A DNA stretch of 64,000 bases from Mucilaginibacter auburnensis (GCF_002797815.1 NZ_PGFJ01000001.1:806001-870000); one strand, 5' to 3'; shown: positions 37,299-47,022, numbered from the stretch's first letter. Made by a program: numbers and translations. Notes: generated by a model from the letters alone, not told the origin.

Positions 37299-37455
37299 AT
37301 TTTTACAGTTATATATAGTAGCAGGGGAAAAAATTAATAAATATATATAGGGGTAAATTTAATTATTTTAAAGTAAAAAGCTAATCAAAAAGTTACTGCG
37401 CCATATTAAAAGCTTTTGATGCAATTGTTTTACGCATACTGCTTTAAAGATGTTG

Positions 37456-37463
37456 CAAAAGTA
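37456..37463 (-). promoter_or_regulatory. Predicted gldJ promoter -7 box
   Basis: The minus strand reads TACTTTTG, an exact TAnnTTTG match, about 157 nt upstream of the gldJ ATG. The rest of the 246-bp gldJ-porV gap shows no gene. Confidence 0.4.
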
Positions 37464-37544
37464 ATACACACGAATAGAAAAGTTGTTGGCTCGAAGTGAT
37501 AAATTCAAGTATATTTAACCCTTGTTAATTTAAACACTAACATA

Positions 37545-38708
37545 ATGAAGTTTTTTATTGGTGGCTTAGCTATATTGTTCGTTTTAGCTGTTGCGCCGTC
37601 GGGTGTAAAAGCGCAAACAAATACAGATGGCAGCGGCTACGGCGCAATTCCTACAGCCGTTCCGTTTCTTAATATTTCTCCCGATTCGCGCTCAGGCGCA
37701 ATGGGCGATGCCGGTGTAGCCATTTCCAGCGATGTTAACGCCAATTTTTGGAACCCATCAAAATTAGCTTTTATTGATAATGATTTTGGTGTTTCCGCAT
37801 CTTACAGCCCCTGGTTAAGAGGCCTGGTGCCCGATGTTAGTTTATCCTATTTAAGTTTCGGGCATAAGCTTGACGATAGGAACGTTATAGGCGCTTCTGT
37901 GAGATATTTCAATCTCGGCGATATACAACTGGTTGATCAAAATCAACTTAATCAAGGTGTTTACCGGCCTAATGAATATTCAATTGATGCTTCGCTGGCG
38001 CGTAAGTTCGGCAATAACCTTTCGCTGGGCCTAACCATGCGGTTTATACATTCAGATCTGTCAAACGCTTCATTTGCAACAGGCACTACACAAGGTATTA
38101 AACCTGCAAACGCTTTTGCTGCTGATATTTCCATGTTCTATAAAAAACCAATGGAGCAATTCGGTACTGATGGCATATTTGCATTTGGCGCCAACATATC
38201 AAATATTGGTACCAAGGTTAAATATTCTGAAGGCGGGCCTTCGTACTTTCTGCCTACTAACTTAAAGTTAGGAGCTGCTGATACCTGGAATATTGATGAT
38301 TATAACCAGATTACCTTAACAGTTGATTTTAATAAACTACTTGTGCCAACGCCACCCCTGCGCGATGCCAATGGCAATATCATATCAGGGCGTAACCCGG
38401 ATGTGTCGGTTCCATCGGGTATCTTTGGCTCATTTACAGACGCTCCCGGAGGCTTTAAGGAGGAGATAAGGGAAGTGAGCATTGCCTCGGGACTGGAGTA
38501 CTGGTACAACCAGCAGTTTGCTTTAAGAGGCGGATATTTTTACGAGAATCCTTCAAAAGGTGGCAGGCAGTATGCCACATTAGGCTTGGGTCTTAAATAC
38601 GATATTTACCGCTTTGATTTTTCTTACCTGGCTGCCAGCCAAAAAAACAGTCCGTTAGCCAATACGTTGCGTGTTAGCATTGGTGTTAGTTTTGGCAACA
38701 AAAAATAA
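37545..38708 (+). CDS. porV: Type IX secretion outer-membrane protein PorV
   Basis: A 387-residue protein with a signal peptide (about 1-23, ending VKAQ) and a predicted FadL-like barrel. It has the PorV entry SAVPFLNISPDSRSGAMGDAG-type segment (here AVPFLNISPDSRSGAMGDAG), DVNANFWNPSKLAF and RGGYFYENPSKGGRQY. PorV shuttles type IX cargo to the PorU sortase. ispF follows 8 bp on. Confidence 0.93.
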   Translation: MKFFIGGLAILFVLAVAPSGVKAQTNTDGSGYGAIPTAVPFLNISPDSRSGAMGDAGVAISSDVNANFWNPSKLAFIDNDFGVSASYSPWLRGLVPDVSLSYLSFGHKLDDRNVIGASVRYFNLGDIQLVDQNQLNQGVYRPNEYSIDASLARKFGNNLSLGLTMRFIHSDLSNASFATGTTQGIKPANAFAADISMFYKKPMEQFGTDGIFAFGANISNIGTKVKYSEGGPSYFLPTNLKLGAADTWNIDDYNQITLTVDFNKLLVPTPPLRDANGNIISGRNPDVSVPSGIFGSFTDAPGGFKEEIREVSIASGLEYWYNQQFALRGGYFYENPSKGGRQYATLGLGLKYDIYRFDFSYLAASQKNSPLANTLRVSIGVSFGNKK

Positions 38709-38716
38709 TTTATACA

Positions 38717-39199
38717 ATGGGTAAAATTCGTGTAGGGTTTGGGTTTGATGTACACCAGTTAAAAGATCAGCATCCGTTTATTTTAGGCGGTGTTAAATTA
38801 GAACATCATTCAGGGGCTTACGGCCACTCCGATGCCGATGTATTGCTGCATGCCATTTGCGATGCTTTATTGGGTGCGGCCAACCTGCGCGACATAGGCT
38901 TCCATTTTTCTAATACAGACAACAGGTGGAAAGGCATAAGCAGCCTGGTGTTGTTACAGCATGTTTTAGAACTATTAAAAGAAAAAGGCTGGGCAATAGG
39001 CAATATCGACTCCATGATCTGCCTTGAAGCACCCAAGATCAACCCGCATATACCGGAAATGAAAAAGAACATTGCTGCCGCGGCGGGTATTGATGAAGAT
39101 GACATCTCCATTAAAGCTACAACCAATGAAACCATGGGCTTTATAGGCCGCCAGGAAGGTGTTGTTGCTTACGCTACCTGCTTAATAGAAAGAGTTTAG
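38717..39199 (+). CDS. ispF: 2-C-methyl-D-erythritol 2,4-cyclodiphosphate synthase
   Basis: A 160-residue IspF of the MEP isoprenoid pathway. Metal ligands Asp11 and His13 (GFDVHQL) and His45 (HSDADVLLHAICDALLGA) are present, with TNETMGFIGRQEGV at the C-terminus. Length is normal. It follows porV by 8 bp, probably in one transcript. Confidence 0.97.
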   Translation: MGKIRVGFGFDVHQLKDQHPFILGGVKLEHHSGAYGHSDADVLLHAICDALLGAANLRDIGFHFSNTDNRWKGISSLVLLQHVLELLKEKGWAIGNIDSMICLEAPKINPHIPEMKKNIAAAAGIDEDDISIKATTNETMGFIGRQEGVVAYATCLIERV

Positions 39200-39204
39200 T
39201 TAAT

Positions 39205-39429
39205 TACACTAAGTTGTCCCGTGCATAGATGCGACAAGATGATTTTTGTATTTTATAAATACCTGTAAATCAATTCATAAAATAATCTAATTCTCTGTTG
39301 GTACAACTTAAAAGTCAGTAAGCTTAGCTATAAGATAAGCTCAAGTTATTGATAATTAATAAACTGTAAATTTTTAATCTTTTCTGCCTTTTTGGTCCAC
39401 CAACTGGGACAGCTTTCAGTACACTAAGT
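39205..39429. repeat. Segment flanked by 10-bp direct repeats
   Basis: TACACTAAGT occurs at both 39205-39214 and 39420-39429. The left copy is followed at once by TGTCCC, and GGGACA lies 8 bp before the right copy. This resembles a decayed small insertion with target duplication. No coding frame is visible, and the bend TTGTC/GACAA near 39214-39235 could also act as a weak ispF terminator. Confidence 0.35.
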
Positions 39430-39460
39430 AAATCCATTAACCTTTTACCGCCACATTAGC

Positions 39461-42400
39461 TTAATCGCCTCCTGTAACTATATCTTCCTTTACATTGCCT
39501 GTGCGTTTCAAATCGCCCCAGGTGCTTAGTTCGCCTTTTACCGCTTTGCGTATGGCTTTAAAAAGGATGTAGTACATTAATTGCCGCCAGATAAACCGTT
39601 GCGGAATAATGTATACCAGCTTCTTATAACTCTCCTTCTCCATCCAGAATGCTATGATAGACACTATAAAGTCTATCAAAACAAAAGCAACGTAATAGGA
39701 GAGTATCTTCCATGGCTTATCGCCAAACAGGCCGAAGATCATCATCAAATCAGCCAGTGGAGAGAACAGCGGCAGTATGATCTGGAAAATAAGGATATTA
39801 GGCATACCCACCATGCCGAAGGATTTGAATTTTTTGTTGAACAGCGCGTTACGGTTTTTCCAGAAACTTTGTATTACGCCAAAGCTCCACCTGAAACGCT
39901 GTTTAAGCAGTCCGCCTAATGTTTCCGGTGCTTCTGTATAAGCCACAGCTTCGGCGGCGTTTCTAATAATGTAACCGCATTTCAAAATGCGCATGGTCAG
40001 GTCGCAATCTTCTGCCAAAGTATCAGATGTAAAGCCACCTGCCTCATCAACTGCTGATTTACGAAAAGCGCCAATGGCACCCGGCACAACCGTTATACTG
40101 TTGATCAGGTCAAAGGCCCTGCGGTCCATATTCTGAGCGGTTATGTATTCAATAGATTGCCACTTGGTTATAATATTGGTTTCATTACCCACTTTAACCG
40201 TGCCGGCAACCGCGCCTACTTCATCATCGGTAAAGTAGGTCATGAGGTGATAAACGGCATCGTTTTTCAACTGGGTATCGGCATCAATACAAACAGCAAA
40301 ATCATATTTGGCATGGGCTATACCAAAGTTAAGGGCCGATGCCTTGCCGCCGTTAGGCTTGGTTAAAATAGTGATCCGTTTTTCATCAGCAAACTCTTCG
40401 GTAACTACTTTAAGCGTATTATCCTTAGAACCATCGTCAATAAAAATAAGCTCGAACTCGGGGTAGTCTATATTCAATAGGCTTCTGAGCGATTTGACTA
40501 CTGTTACCTCCTCGTTATAAGCTGGAACAATAATACTTACCGGAACGGGTTTGAACTGCTTGTATGCCTTAGACTTCTCATTCTCGCTGCGCTGCCTTAT
40601 GGCTAAAACACCTATCAGTACAATGCGGCCAATAGCTAAAAATATAGCCGAAAGGAAAACGTAAAACAGGAACCAGTTGCCAAAGAAGAAACCTACCACT
40701 ACCGCATCATAAAAAGTACCTATAACGCCGCTGTTGGCGTCATCTTTTATAGGCGGCATCAACTCCTCCTTCTTTTTATCAAGGATATCGGCAATGGTAG
40801 TAAACTCGTAGCCCTTTGATTTGTAAAACCTGATGATCTCGGGCAATGCCTGCACAGTGGCTTCCCGGGTGTCGCCACCTGCATCGTGCAGTAATATCAT
40901 GGACCCTTTATCAAAATCGCGTTTGGTACGGTCAATTATCTGTTGCGCGGTAACACCGGGCTGCCAATCCCATGGGTCTATTGATTCGCCAATGGTGATG
41001 TAATTTTGTTTACGGCTTTCAGCAACCGGAATTACCTCATCAAGCGTTTGTGGCTCGGCATCGGCATTAAACGGCGGACGGAAAAGTATCGTGCTGTGCC
41101 CTGTAATAGATTCTATCAATTTACGGGTAGCATTCAGCTCCAGTATCACCCTGTCTAAACTCACTTTTGATATATCGGGATGTAAAAAGGTGTGGTTCCC
41201 TATTTCGTACCCTTCATCATGAATGCGTTTTAAAAGCGGGATGTTCTTTTCAACCATGGCACCCACCACAAAGAAGGAGGCAGGTACCTTTTCTCTCTTT
41301 AATATCTCCAGGATACGTGGTGTAAAGTCAGGGTCGGGGCCATCATCAAAGGTTAAAACTACTTTGCCCGGCTTGTAGCCAAATTTTTTAATAACGTATT
41401 TGGTGGGGAGCTTTAGGTATTCCTGATTGGTTATGACGTAGCTGTTGGTGTCAATTTTTAGATTGATGTTGCCTTTAGATGGCGTAGTAATGATCTCCAG
41501 TACCTCGCCATTGCCTGTGTAGTCTATCTTATTGTTTAAGGCAACGTTATTAAGCTCCTGAACATCCAGGCCTGTTTTTTTTAGTGATGCTAAAGCCAGG
41601 TTTTTTTGGAAAAACTTCCATAACCGCGGATCTTCCGAACCTAAGCGCCACAAGGCGATGCCGCCGGTATCCCAATCGTCGGCCATGCGCATGATGTTAA
41701 AATTGGCAGCTGCATCAACAAAGTAAACAGTATGCTCAATACTATCAGGACCTATATATTTGTAATGCAAGTTGGCAGATACGGGATCAAAAATTACCTT
41801 TTTTTGATATTGCTCTGCTGTACTTACAGCCGCCTGGTAACCAATAGATGTGCCTACACTATTTTTGGGCCAGTCAACTCCGCCTCCTGCAATGGTTAAA
41901 ATAACCTTTTCGCTTGGAACGATCTCGCACACCCTATCCAGTTGCTCCTCTACCCAGTGCTGGTGAGAGATGTCTCCGGCATTGCTATCTTCGGTGTGCT
42001 GGTCAATGGCCATTACAAACAGGTAGTCGTTAAAACGTTGCAGGTGTTTCAGGTCGTACGTGTCATCATCTGGTATAACGTTTTGTGTTACCAGAAAACC
42101 CAGCGGATGAAGCATATTGTACAGGTCTTCCTGAAAAGCACGGTACTGGGCGCCGTTGCGGTTAGGTATATTATTTATATCAAGATTAATACCGCGTAAA
42201 TTGTATTTTTTTAACTGCTTAATAATGCTGTTGATGAATACTTTCCGCAGTGCTTTGTTGCCGGTGATGCGTACAACATCGTCTACATCAAAATCGCCGT
42301 TTACATTGTCATAATTAACGTAGTTGGATATAGAAACAACTACGGGCTTATTGTACCTTTTGTTGATATTTAAAAGCCCGGTATCCATGCGTGCGCCAAT

Positions 42401-42823
42401 TGTATCAGCTTTCGGGTTTATAAAAAAACCTTCGGTTACCACCATGTCCAGCTTGCCTATGTTTTCTTTCAGCGAGTTGTAAGCCTGTGTTTCCCATTCG
42501 CGGTAAAAAGCGGCATTGATACGCTCTTTGTTGTTGGCATGCTTTAGCTGGTTGTGCCTTTTGGCTTCAAGGGTTTGAAGCTGTTTTTTGTCTATCTTAT
42601 AATCTTTGTAGCGTGTAGACTTTTTGTATTGTTCTAATTCTTCGTCGCTAATGCGCTTAGGGGCAGGATTAAGATTGGGGAGCTCAGGATAAGTTTGAGA
42701 TGTTACTGTTATGGCAGCTGCCACAACACCGCATATTAATACAAATATGAGTATACGACTTATCCACTTTATTTTATTCCATCTCTTGGGTGTGTCAGCC
42801 TGAAAAATTTGTTTATGCCGCAT
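39461..42823 (-). CDS. GH18-like / polysaccharide deacetylase / GT2 synthase fusion
   Basis: A 1120-residue membrane protein with three parts. N-terminal anchor about 22-42. A GH18-like domain (about 100-410) where the usual DxxDxDxE is GINLDINN (211-218), lacking the catalytic Glu. A NodB deacetylase (about 485-690) with TFDDGPD (491-497) and His544/His548. Helices near 702-742 lead to a processive GT2 domain with DDGS (796-799), DAD (847-849), EDCD (938-941) and QRFRW (975-979), then C-terminal helices. It would polymerise and trim an exported amino-sugar polymer, like PgaB plus PgaC of poly-N-acetylglucosamine systems. Confidence 0.9.
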   Translation of the reverse strand: MRHKQIFQADTPKRWNKIKWISRILIFVLICGVVAAAITVTSQTYPELPNLNPAPKRISDEELEQYKKSTRYKDYKIDKKQLQTLEAKRHNQLKHANNKERINAAFYREWETQAYNSLKENIGKLDMVVTEGFFINPKADTIGARMDTGLLNINKRYNKPVVVSISNYVNYDNVNGDFDVDDVVRITGNKALRKVFINSIIKQLKKYNLRGINLDINNIPNRNGAQYRAFQEDLYNMLHPLGFLVTQNVIPDDDTYDLKHLQRFNDYLFVMAIDQHTEDSNAGDISHQHWVEEQLDRVCEIVPSEKVILTIAGGGVDWPKNSVGTSIGYQAAVSTAEQYQKKVIFDPVSANLHYKYIGPDSIEHTVYFVDAAANFNIMRMADDWDTGGIALWRLGSEDPRLWKFFQKNLALASLKKTGLDVQELNNVALNNKIDYTGNGEVLEIITTPSKGNINLKIDTNSYVITNQEYLKLPTKYVIKKFGYKPGKVVLTFDDGPDPDFTPRILEILKREKVPASFFVVGAMVEKNIPLLKRIHDEGYEIGNHTFLHPDISKVSLDRVILELNATRKLIESITGHSTILFRPPFNADAEPQTLDEVIPVAESRKQNYITIGESIDPWDWQPGVTAQQIIDRTKRDFDKGSMILLHDAGGDTREATVQALPEIIRFYKSKGYEFTTIADILDKKKEELMPPIKDDANSGVIGTFYDAVVVGFFFGNWFLFYVFLSAIFLAIGRIVLIGVLAIRQRSENEKSKAYKQFKPVPVSIIVPAYNEEVTVVKSLRSLLNIDYPEFELIFIDDGSKDNTLKVVTEEFADEKRITILTKPNGGKASALNFGIAHAKYDFAVCIDADTQLKNDAVYHLMTYFTDDEVGAVAGTVKVGNETNIITKWQSIEYITAQNMDRRAFDLINSITVVPGAIGAFRKSAVDEAGGFTSDTLAEDCDLTMRILKCGYIIRNAAEAVAYTEAPETLGGLLKQRFRWSFGVIQSFWKNRNALFNKKFKSFGMVGMPNILIFQIILPLFSPLADLMMIFGLFGDKPWKILSYYVAFVLIDFIVSIIAFWMEKESYKKLVYIIPQRFIWRQLMYYILFKAIRKAVKGELSTWGDLKRTGNVKEDIVTGGD

Positions 42824-42889
42824 TAAATTCTGTAAAGTTTAAGGGTTTTGCATAAAAGGCCATCGCTGTAATTATACAGCATGCGTTAG

Positions 42890-43045
42890 CTATTTTTTGT
42901 CGGGACCGATGCTCGAAAAATCAACTCCGCATTTACAGTTACTGCCGCAACCCTTCTTTACAAACAAAGCTTTATAAGCCATGCGTGCTACATAAAACAA
43001 GGCACCGGCAAATAAAAGTACAACTATAAGCAACTGAATGTTCAT
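42890..43045 (-). CDS. FeoB-associated Cys-rich membrane protein
   Basis: A 51-residue protein from the ATG at 43045 to a TAG at 42890-42892. One membrane span (about 4-20), a basic patch, then KKGCGSNCKCG, the Cys-rich tail of the FeoB-associated family. These proteins usually accompany the ferrous-iron transporter FeoB; no feoA or feoB is seen here. It and its leader fill the gap between the GT2 fusion gene and typA; the rest of that gap shows nothing. Confidence 0.72.
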   Translation of the reverse strand: MNIQLLIVVLLFAGALFYVARMAYKALFVKKGCGSNCKCGVDFSSIGPDKK

Positions 43046-43049
43046 GGCG

Positions 43050-43057
43050 CAAAATTA
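43050..43057 (-). promoter_or_regulatory. -7 box of the FeoB-associated gene, 4 nt before its ATG
   Basis: The minus strand reads TAATTTTG, then CGCC, then ATG. The spacing to the start codon is the same 4 nt as at nuoA and nhaA. Confidence 0.5.
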
Positions 43058-43195
43058 CTAAATACGTGCTATTAGCACTAATCAATATACGTTTAAAGGG
43101 CATTTATGTTGTTGAGATGATGAATTTTACTTAGCGCGGATGTTAAATCATCTGCATTGTAAATACAAAGTCTTTCATTTAAAGTAAATTAACTG

Positions 43196-43203
43196 TACCT
43201 TTG
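43196..43203 (+). promoter_or_regulatory. Predicted typA promoter -7 box
   Basis: TACCTTTG matches TAnnTTTG exactly, 21 bp before the typA ATG. Confidence 0.5.
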
Positions 43204-43224
43204 CGCCAAATTTTATAGGCATAC

Positions 43225-45033
43225 ATGCAAAAAATAAGGAACATAGCGATCATCGCACACGTTGACCACGGTAAAACTACACTGGTTGACAAAATTTTAC
43301 ACAGCTGCGCCATATTCAGAGATAATGAGCAAACGGGTGAGTTGATACTGGATAACAATGATCTGGAGCGCGAGCGCGGTATCACTATTGTTTCCAAAAA
43401 CGTATCGGTTAAATACAAAGACGTAAAGATCAATATTATTGATACACCGGGTCACGCCGACTTTGGCGGCGAGGTGGAACGCGTTTTGAAAATGGCCGAC
43501 GGCGTACTATTGCTTTGCGACGCTTTTGAAGGCGCCATGCCGCAAACACGCTTTGTAACCCAAAAGGCTTTGGCTTTAGGCTTAAAACCAATTGTGGTTG
43601 TTAACAAAGTGGATAAAGAGAACTGCCGCCCTGAAGAAGTTTACGAGCAAATATTTGAATTGTTCTTTAACCTTGAAGCTACAGAGGAGCAACTGGATTT
43701 CCCGGTAATTTACGGTTCATCAAAACAAGGTTGGATGAGCACAGATTACAAAAAACCAACTACTGATATCTTCCCGTTGATGGATGCTATTTTGGAAAAC
43801 ATTCCTCCGGCGCCTATTAATGAAGGTACTTTGCAAATGCAGATCACATCGTTAGATTACTCATCATTTGTGGGTCGTATAGCTATCGGTCGTGTTGCAC
43901 GCGGTACCATTAAAGAGAACATGCCGGTATCATTGGTGAAACGTGATGGTACTATTCAAAAAACCAGAATAAAAGAACTATATACTTTTGAAGGCTTGGG
44001 TAAGGTTAAAGCTACCGAAGTTAGCGCGGGCGATATTTGTGCAGTTGTAGGTATTGATGGTTTTGATATTGGCGATACCATTGCTGATTTTGAAAACCCT
44101 GAGCAATTAGAGGTTATTAAAATTGACGAGCCTACCATGAACATGTTGTTCACCATCAACACTTCACCTTTCTTTGGTAAAGAAGGTAAATTTGTAACTT
44201 CTCGTCACTTACGTGACCGTTTGTACAAAGAGATGGAGAAAAACCTGGCGCTTAAAGTTGTTGAAACCGAGTCGCCTGATTCATACCTGGTGTATGGTCG
44301 TGGTATTCTTCACTTATCAGTATTGATCGAGACCATGCGTCGTGAAGGATATGAGTTACAGGTAGGTCAGCCTCAGGTTATTGTTAAAGAAATAAACGGC
44401 GTTAAATGTGAGCCGGTTGAAACTTTAATAGTTGACGTTCCTGCTGATGTTGCCGGTAAGGTGATTGAATTGGTAACACAACGCAAAGGCGATTTGTTAG
44501 TAATGGAACCTAAAGGTGACCTGCAACACCTTGAGTTTGAAATACCGGCACGCGGTATCATCGGTTTACGTAACAACGTATTAACAGCAACAGGCGGCGA
44601 GGCTATTATGGCGCACCGTTTTAAAGCATATGAGCCTTGGAAAGGTCAGATCCCTGGTCGTTTAAATGGTGTATTGGTATCAATGGATACCGGTAAAACT
44701 ACTGCTTTTGCTATTGACAAGTTGCAAGACAGAGGCAGGTTCTTTATTGATCCGGGTGTTGATATTTATGAAGGCCAGGTGTTAGGTGAGCACATACGCG
44801 ATAATGATTTGGTTATTAACTTAACCAAAGGCAAGCAGTTAACCAACATGCGTGCATCAGGTAGTGATACTAACGTGCGTATTGCACCTGCTATCAAGTT
44901 CTCATTAGAAGAATCAATGGAGTATATCCAGGCTGATGAGTACATTGAAGTAACACCTCAAAGCATCCGCTTGCGTAAAATATATTTGAATGAGAACGAG
45001 CGTAGAATCAACGCTAAAAAGTTCCAGTCGTAA
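43225..45033 (+). CDS. typA: Ribosome-binding GTPase TypA/BipA
   Basis: A 602-residue translational GTPase. G1 [10 protein letters not shown]3 [10 protein letters not shown] and G4 NKVDKENC are present, followed by EF-G-like domains and the C-terminal RRINAKKF end. TypA binds ribosomes and helps assembly and stress adaptation, notably in the cold. Start at the ATG before [14 protein letters not shown] matches the family. Confidence 0.97.
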   Translation: MQKIRNIAIIAHVDHGKTTLVDKILHSCAIFRDNEQTGELILDNNDLERERGITIVSKNVSVKYKDVKINIIDTPGHADFGGEVERVLKMADGVLLLCDAFEGAMPQTRFVTQKALALGLKPIVVVNKVDKENCRPEEVYEQIFELFFNLEATEEQLDFPVIYGSSKQGWMSTDYKKPTTDIFPLMDAILENIPPAPINEGTLQMQITSLDYSSFVGRIAIGRVARGTIKENMPVSLVKRDGTIQKTRIKELYTFEGLGKVKATEVSAGDICAVVGIDGFDIGDTIADFENPEQLEVIKIDEPTMNMLFTINTSPFFGKEGKFVTSRHLRDRLYKEMEKNLALKVVETESPDSYLVYGRGILHLSVLIETMRREGYELQVGQPQVIVKEINGVKCEPVETLIVDVPADVAGKVIELVTQRKGDLLVMEPKGDLQHLEFEIPARGIIGLRNNVLTATGGEAIMAHRFKAYEPWKGQIPGRLNGVLVSMDTGKTTAFAIDKLQDRGRFFIDPGVDIYEGQVLGEHIRDNDLVINLTKGKQLTNMRASGSDTNVRIAPAIKFSLEESMEYIQADEYIEVTPQSIRLRKIYLNENERRINAKKFQS

Positions 45034-45051
45034 TATTTTAATAAAATGATA

Positions 45052-45080
45052 AAAAAGAGCTCCTTAATGGAGCTCTTTTT
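45052..45080 (+). terminator. Terminator after typA
   Basis: A 12-bp stem (AAAAAGAGCTCC / GGAGCTCTTTTT) with a 5-nt loop; the right arm ends in a T-run followed by GTTTG. Confidence 0.85.
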
Positions 45081-45131
45081 GTTTGATTTTAATTTTAAAT
45101 AGCTTTATATTAGCATATTGATTAAACCAAA

Positions 45132-45893
45132 ATGCTAAGAAAATACCCCTTCTTTATGTTATGGGCGCTGTATTTGTGCGTGTGCGCCTGTAAAAAACCT
45201 ATACAAACGGTTGTAGAGTCTGACGTTTGTTTGCGCAATTCAACCTTATATTATCAAAAAAAATGGGCAGCAGTTTACTCGCGTGTTAATTACACGGATG
45301 CATCCGGCGCTAAAAAGACCTTTATTATACCTGCTTACGGTTACTTTGACATCAACTTTAATTCAACATATAAACTGTTGGGTGACCCTGAACCATCAAG
45401 CGGCAAATGGTCTGTTGATAAAGACTGCAATTTTATTCTGACCCCTGCTGTTGGAGCAGCCCATAAATACACGGTTAAAAAATTAACCACCGACTCATTG
45501 GTGATTAGTGAGGTGGCGGGTAATGTTACCACAACATTGCATTATTCGTCGTTTAAATGTCCTGACATGAATAAGCTGGCGTTTCAGTGGGATAATATAG
45601 AAACCCGAAGCGTTAATTATAGTGCCAGCGGAGTAACCAACAGGCAGATCTCTAATCCAAAAGGATACATCAGGTTTAATCCCGACGCGGGCTATGTTGC
45701 TCAAAATAACGGGGCTATAACTGTAGGAACATGGGGCATAGCGCCACCCGACTGCGATCTGATATTGGACAAAGGCAAGAAAACGGAAAAATCATACATG
45801 GTAGAAAAGCTGACGACAGATTCGCTAAAGCTTTGGTATAAAGATACCGTTACCAAAACCAACTACATTATGATCTATAAAAAGCGGATGTAA
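45132..45893 (+). CDS. Hypothetical lipoprotein with internal duplication
   Basis: A 253-residue protein with a Cys-rich signal (CVCAC, Cys20, then KK). Two modules share the pattern W-x-(x4)-D-C-x-(I)-L ... KLTTDSL: residues about 91-125 (GKWSVDKDCN, KKLTTDSL at 116-123) and about 196-232 (GTWGIAPPDC, EKLTTDSL). The strands suggest two lipocalin-like or small beta-barrel units. No named family assigned. Confidence 0.78.
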   Translation: MLRKYPFFMLWALYLCVCACKKPIQTVVESDVCLRNSTLYYQKKWAAVYSRVNYTDASGAKKTFIIPAYGYFDINFNSTYKLLGDPEPSSGKWSVDKDCNFILTPAVGAAHKYTVKKLTTDSLVISEVAGNVTTTLHYSSFKCPDMNKLAFQWDNIETRSVNYSASGVTNRQISNPKGYIRFNPDAGYVAQNNGAITVGTWGIAPPDCDLILDKGKKTEKSYMVEKLTTDSLKLWYKDTVTKTNYIMIYKKRM

Positions 45894-45937
45894 CAGGAAT
45901 ATTCGCTTTGGTTGGCTTTCGTGTAGCGGTTATTTGT

Positions 45938-45945
45938 TATTTTTG
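45938..45945 (+). promoter_or_regulatory. Predicted -7 box for the Ig/LamG lipoprotein gene
   Basis: TATTTTTG matches TAnnTTTG exactly. It lies upstream of the ATG at 45967 and would fall inside the coding region if the earlier in-frame start at 45934 were used, which supports the later start. Confidence 0.45.
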
Positions 45946-45966
45946 AGTGTTGATCTAACGCTTATC

Positions 45967-46980
45967 ATGAAAAGATTTATTGTATCTCTCCCATTTTTAA
46001 TTTTCGCCGTTGCTTTTATTGCCGGTTGTAAGAAAAGTGAAACTGATGTTTTACCTATTGACAGGTTAAAATCCATTTTAATTGGGAAAGATACGCTTAG
46101 TATTTACGTTGGAGAAAAACGGAACGTACCCTTAACCATATCGCCATCCAATTATTCTTTAGATTCAATACGCTGGAATTCGTCAGATACGAATGTGCTG
46201 TCGATATCAAAAGTTGGTTTGTTAACGGGTAAAAAGCCGGGTGTAACAACGGTTTCGGTAAGCAATTTAACCAATACAATTTCAATAAATTGCAAGGTTA
46301 CGGTAAAAGACAGTATTGAAATGGGGATGATAGCTTATTACCCGTTTCATAACAGCGGCAAAGATTCATCGGGCAGAGTGAATGATATTGCCTATTATGC
46401 AGACATTGCTGCTACTGCCGACAGGTTTGGCAACCGTAACTCGGCGTTTTATTTGAATGGCTCAACAAGCTACATGATGGTAAGAGATAAGCCGGAATTG
46501 CGGTTAAATAACACCGATTTTACGCTTAATGCATGGGTGAAGTTAGATACTTATAATAGTTCTTACGGCAATAATCTTTTAACAAAGCACATTACCGGTA
46601 ATGATAATGGATGGGCCTGGGGTGTAACAGGTTCTGGTGGCGAGGCTGCAACAGGAATAGTTACCTTCGGCCCTGGTGGAAGCAGTCTTAGTGCACGAGG
46701 TGTGAAAACTGTTGGATTGGGGCAATGGCATATGGTTACGGCAACCTACAAGTTATATATTGGTCAAATAACTATTTATGTAGATGGCGAATTGGATACA
46801 ATTACAAACGGCATTCCGTCGCCCAAAGCTTATATTTTAGCGGATTTATATATCGGCAGAGATAATCCTTATGTTTCAGATAATGGTTACGTTGTGAGAG
46901 GCGCAATGGATGATGTGCGGATATATAACAGATTACTTACTGCAACACAAGTAAAACGCTTGTACACGCATAAAAATTAA
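45967..46980 (+). CDS. Lipoprotein with Big_2-like and LamG/concanavalin-like domains
   Basis: 337 residues from the ATG at 45967: lipoprotein signal MKRFIVSLPFLIFAVAFIAGC, an Ig-like BIG2 domain (about 35-115: STGLLTGKKPGVTTV-type segment seen as VGLLTGKKPGVTTVSVS), then a LamG/concanavalin-like domain (about 125-335) with NSAFYLNGSTSYMMV, FTLNAWVKLD, GQWHMVTATY and the AMDDVRIYNRLLT end. A surface glycan-binding role is likely. Confidence 0.85.
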   Translation: MKRFIVSLPFLIFAVAFIAGCKKSETDVLPIDRLKSILIGKDTLSIYVGEKRNVPLTISPSNYSLDSIRWNSSDTNVLSISKVGLLTGKKPGVTTVSVSNLTNTISINCKVTVKDSIEMGMIAYYPFHNSGKDSSGRVNDIAYYADIAATADRFGNRNSAFYLNGSTSYMMVRDKPELRLNNTDFTLNAWVKLDTYNSSYGNNLLTKHITGNDNGWAWGVTGSGGEAATGIVTFGPGGSSLSARGVKTVGLGQWHMVTATYKLYIGQITIYVDGELDTITNGIPSPKAYILADLYIGRDNPYVSDNGYVVRGAMDDVRIYNRLLTATQVKRLYTHKN

Positions 46981-47022
46981 TTGGTTAATCTGTCATTATA
47001 AATAAAGGTTTAACTTAGCAGG

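Noticed and set aside
42865..42880. Hairpin GCTGTA/TACAGC as a terminator of the FeoB-associated gene
   Set aside because: The stem is only 6 bp and no adequate T-run follows on the minus strand.
45934..45966. Earlier in-frame start for the Ig/LamG lipoprotein
   Set aside because: A promoter box lies inside this stretch and the lipoprotein signal starts cleanly at the ATG at 45967.
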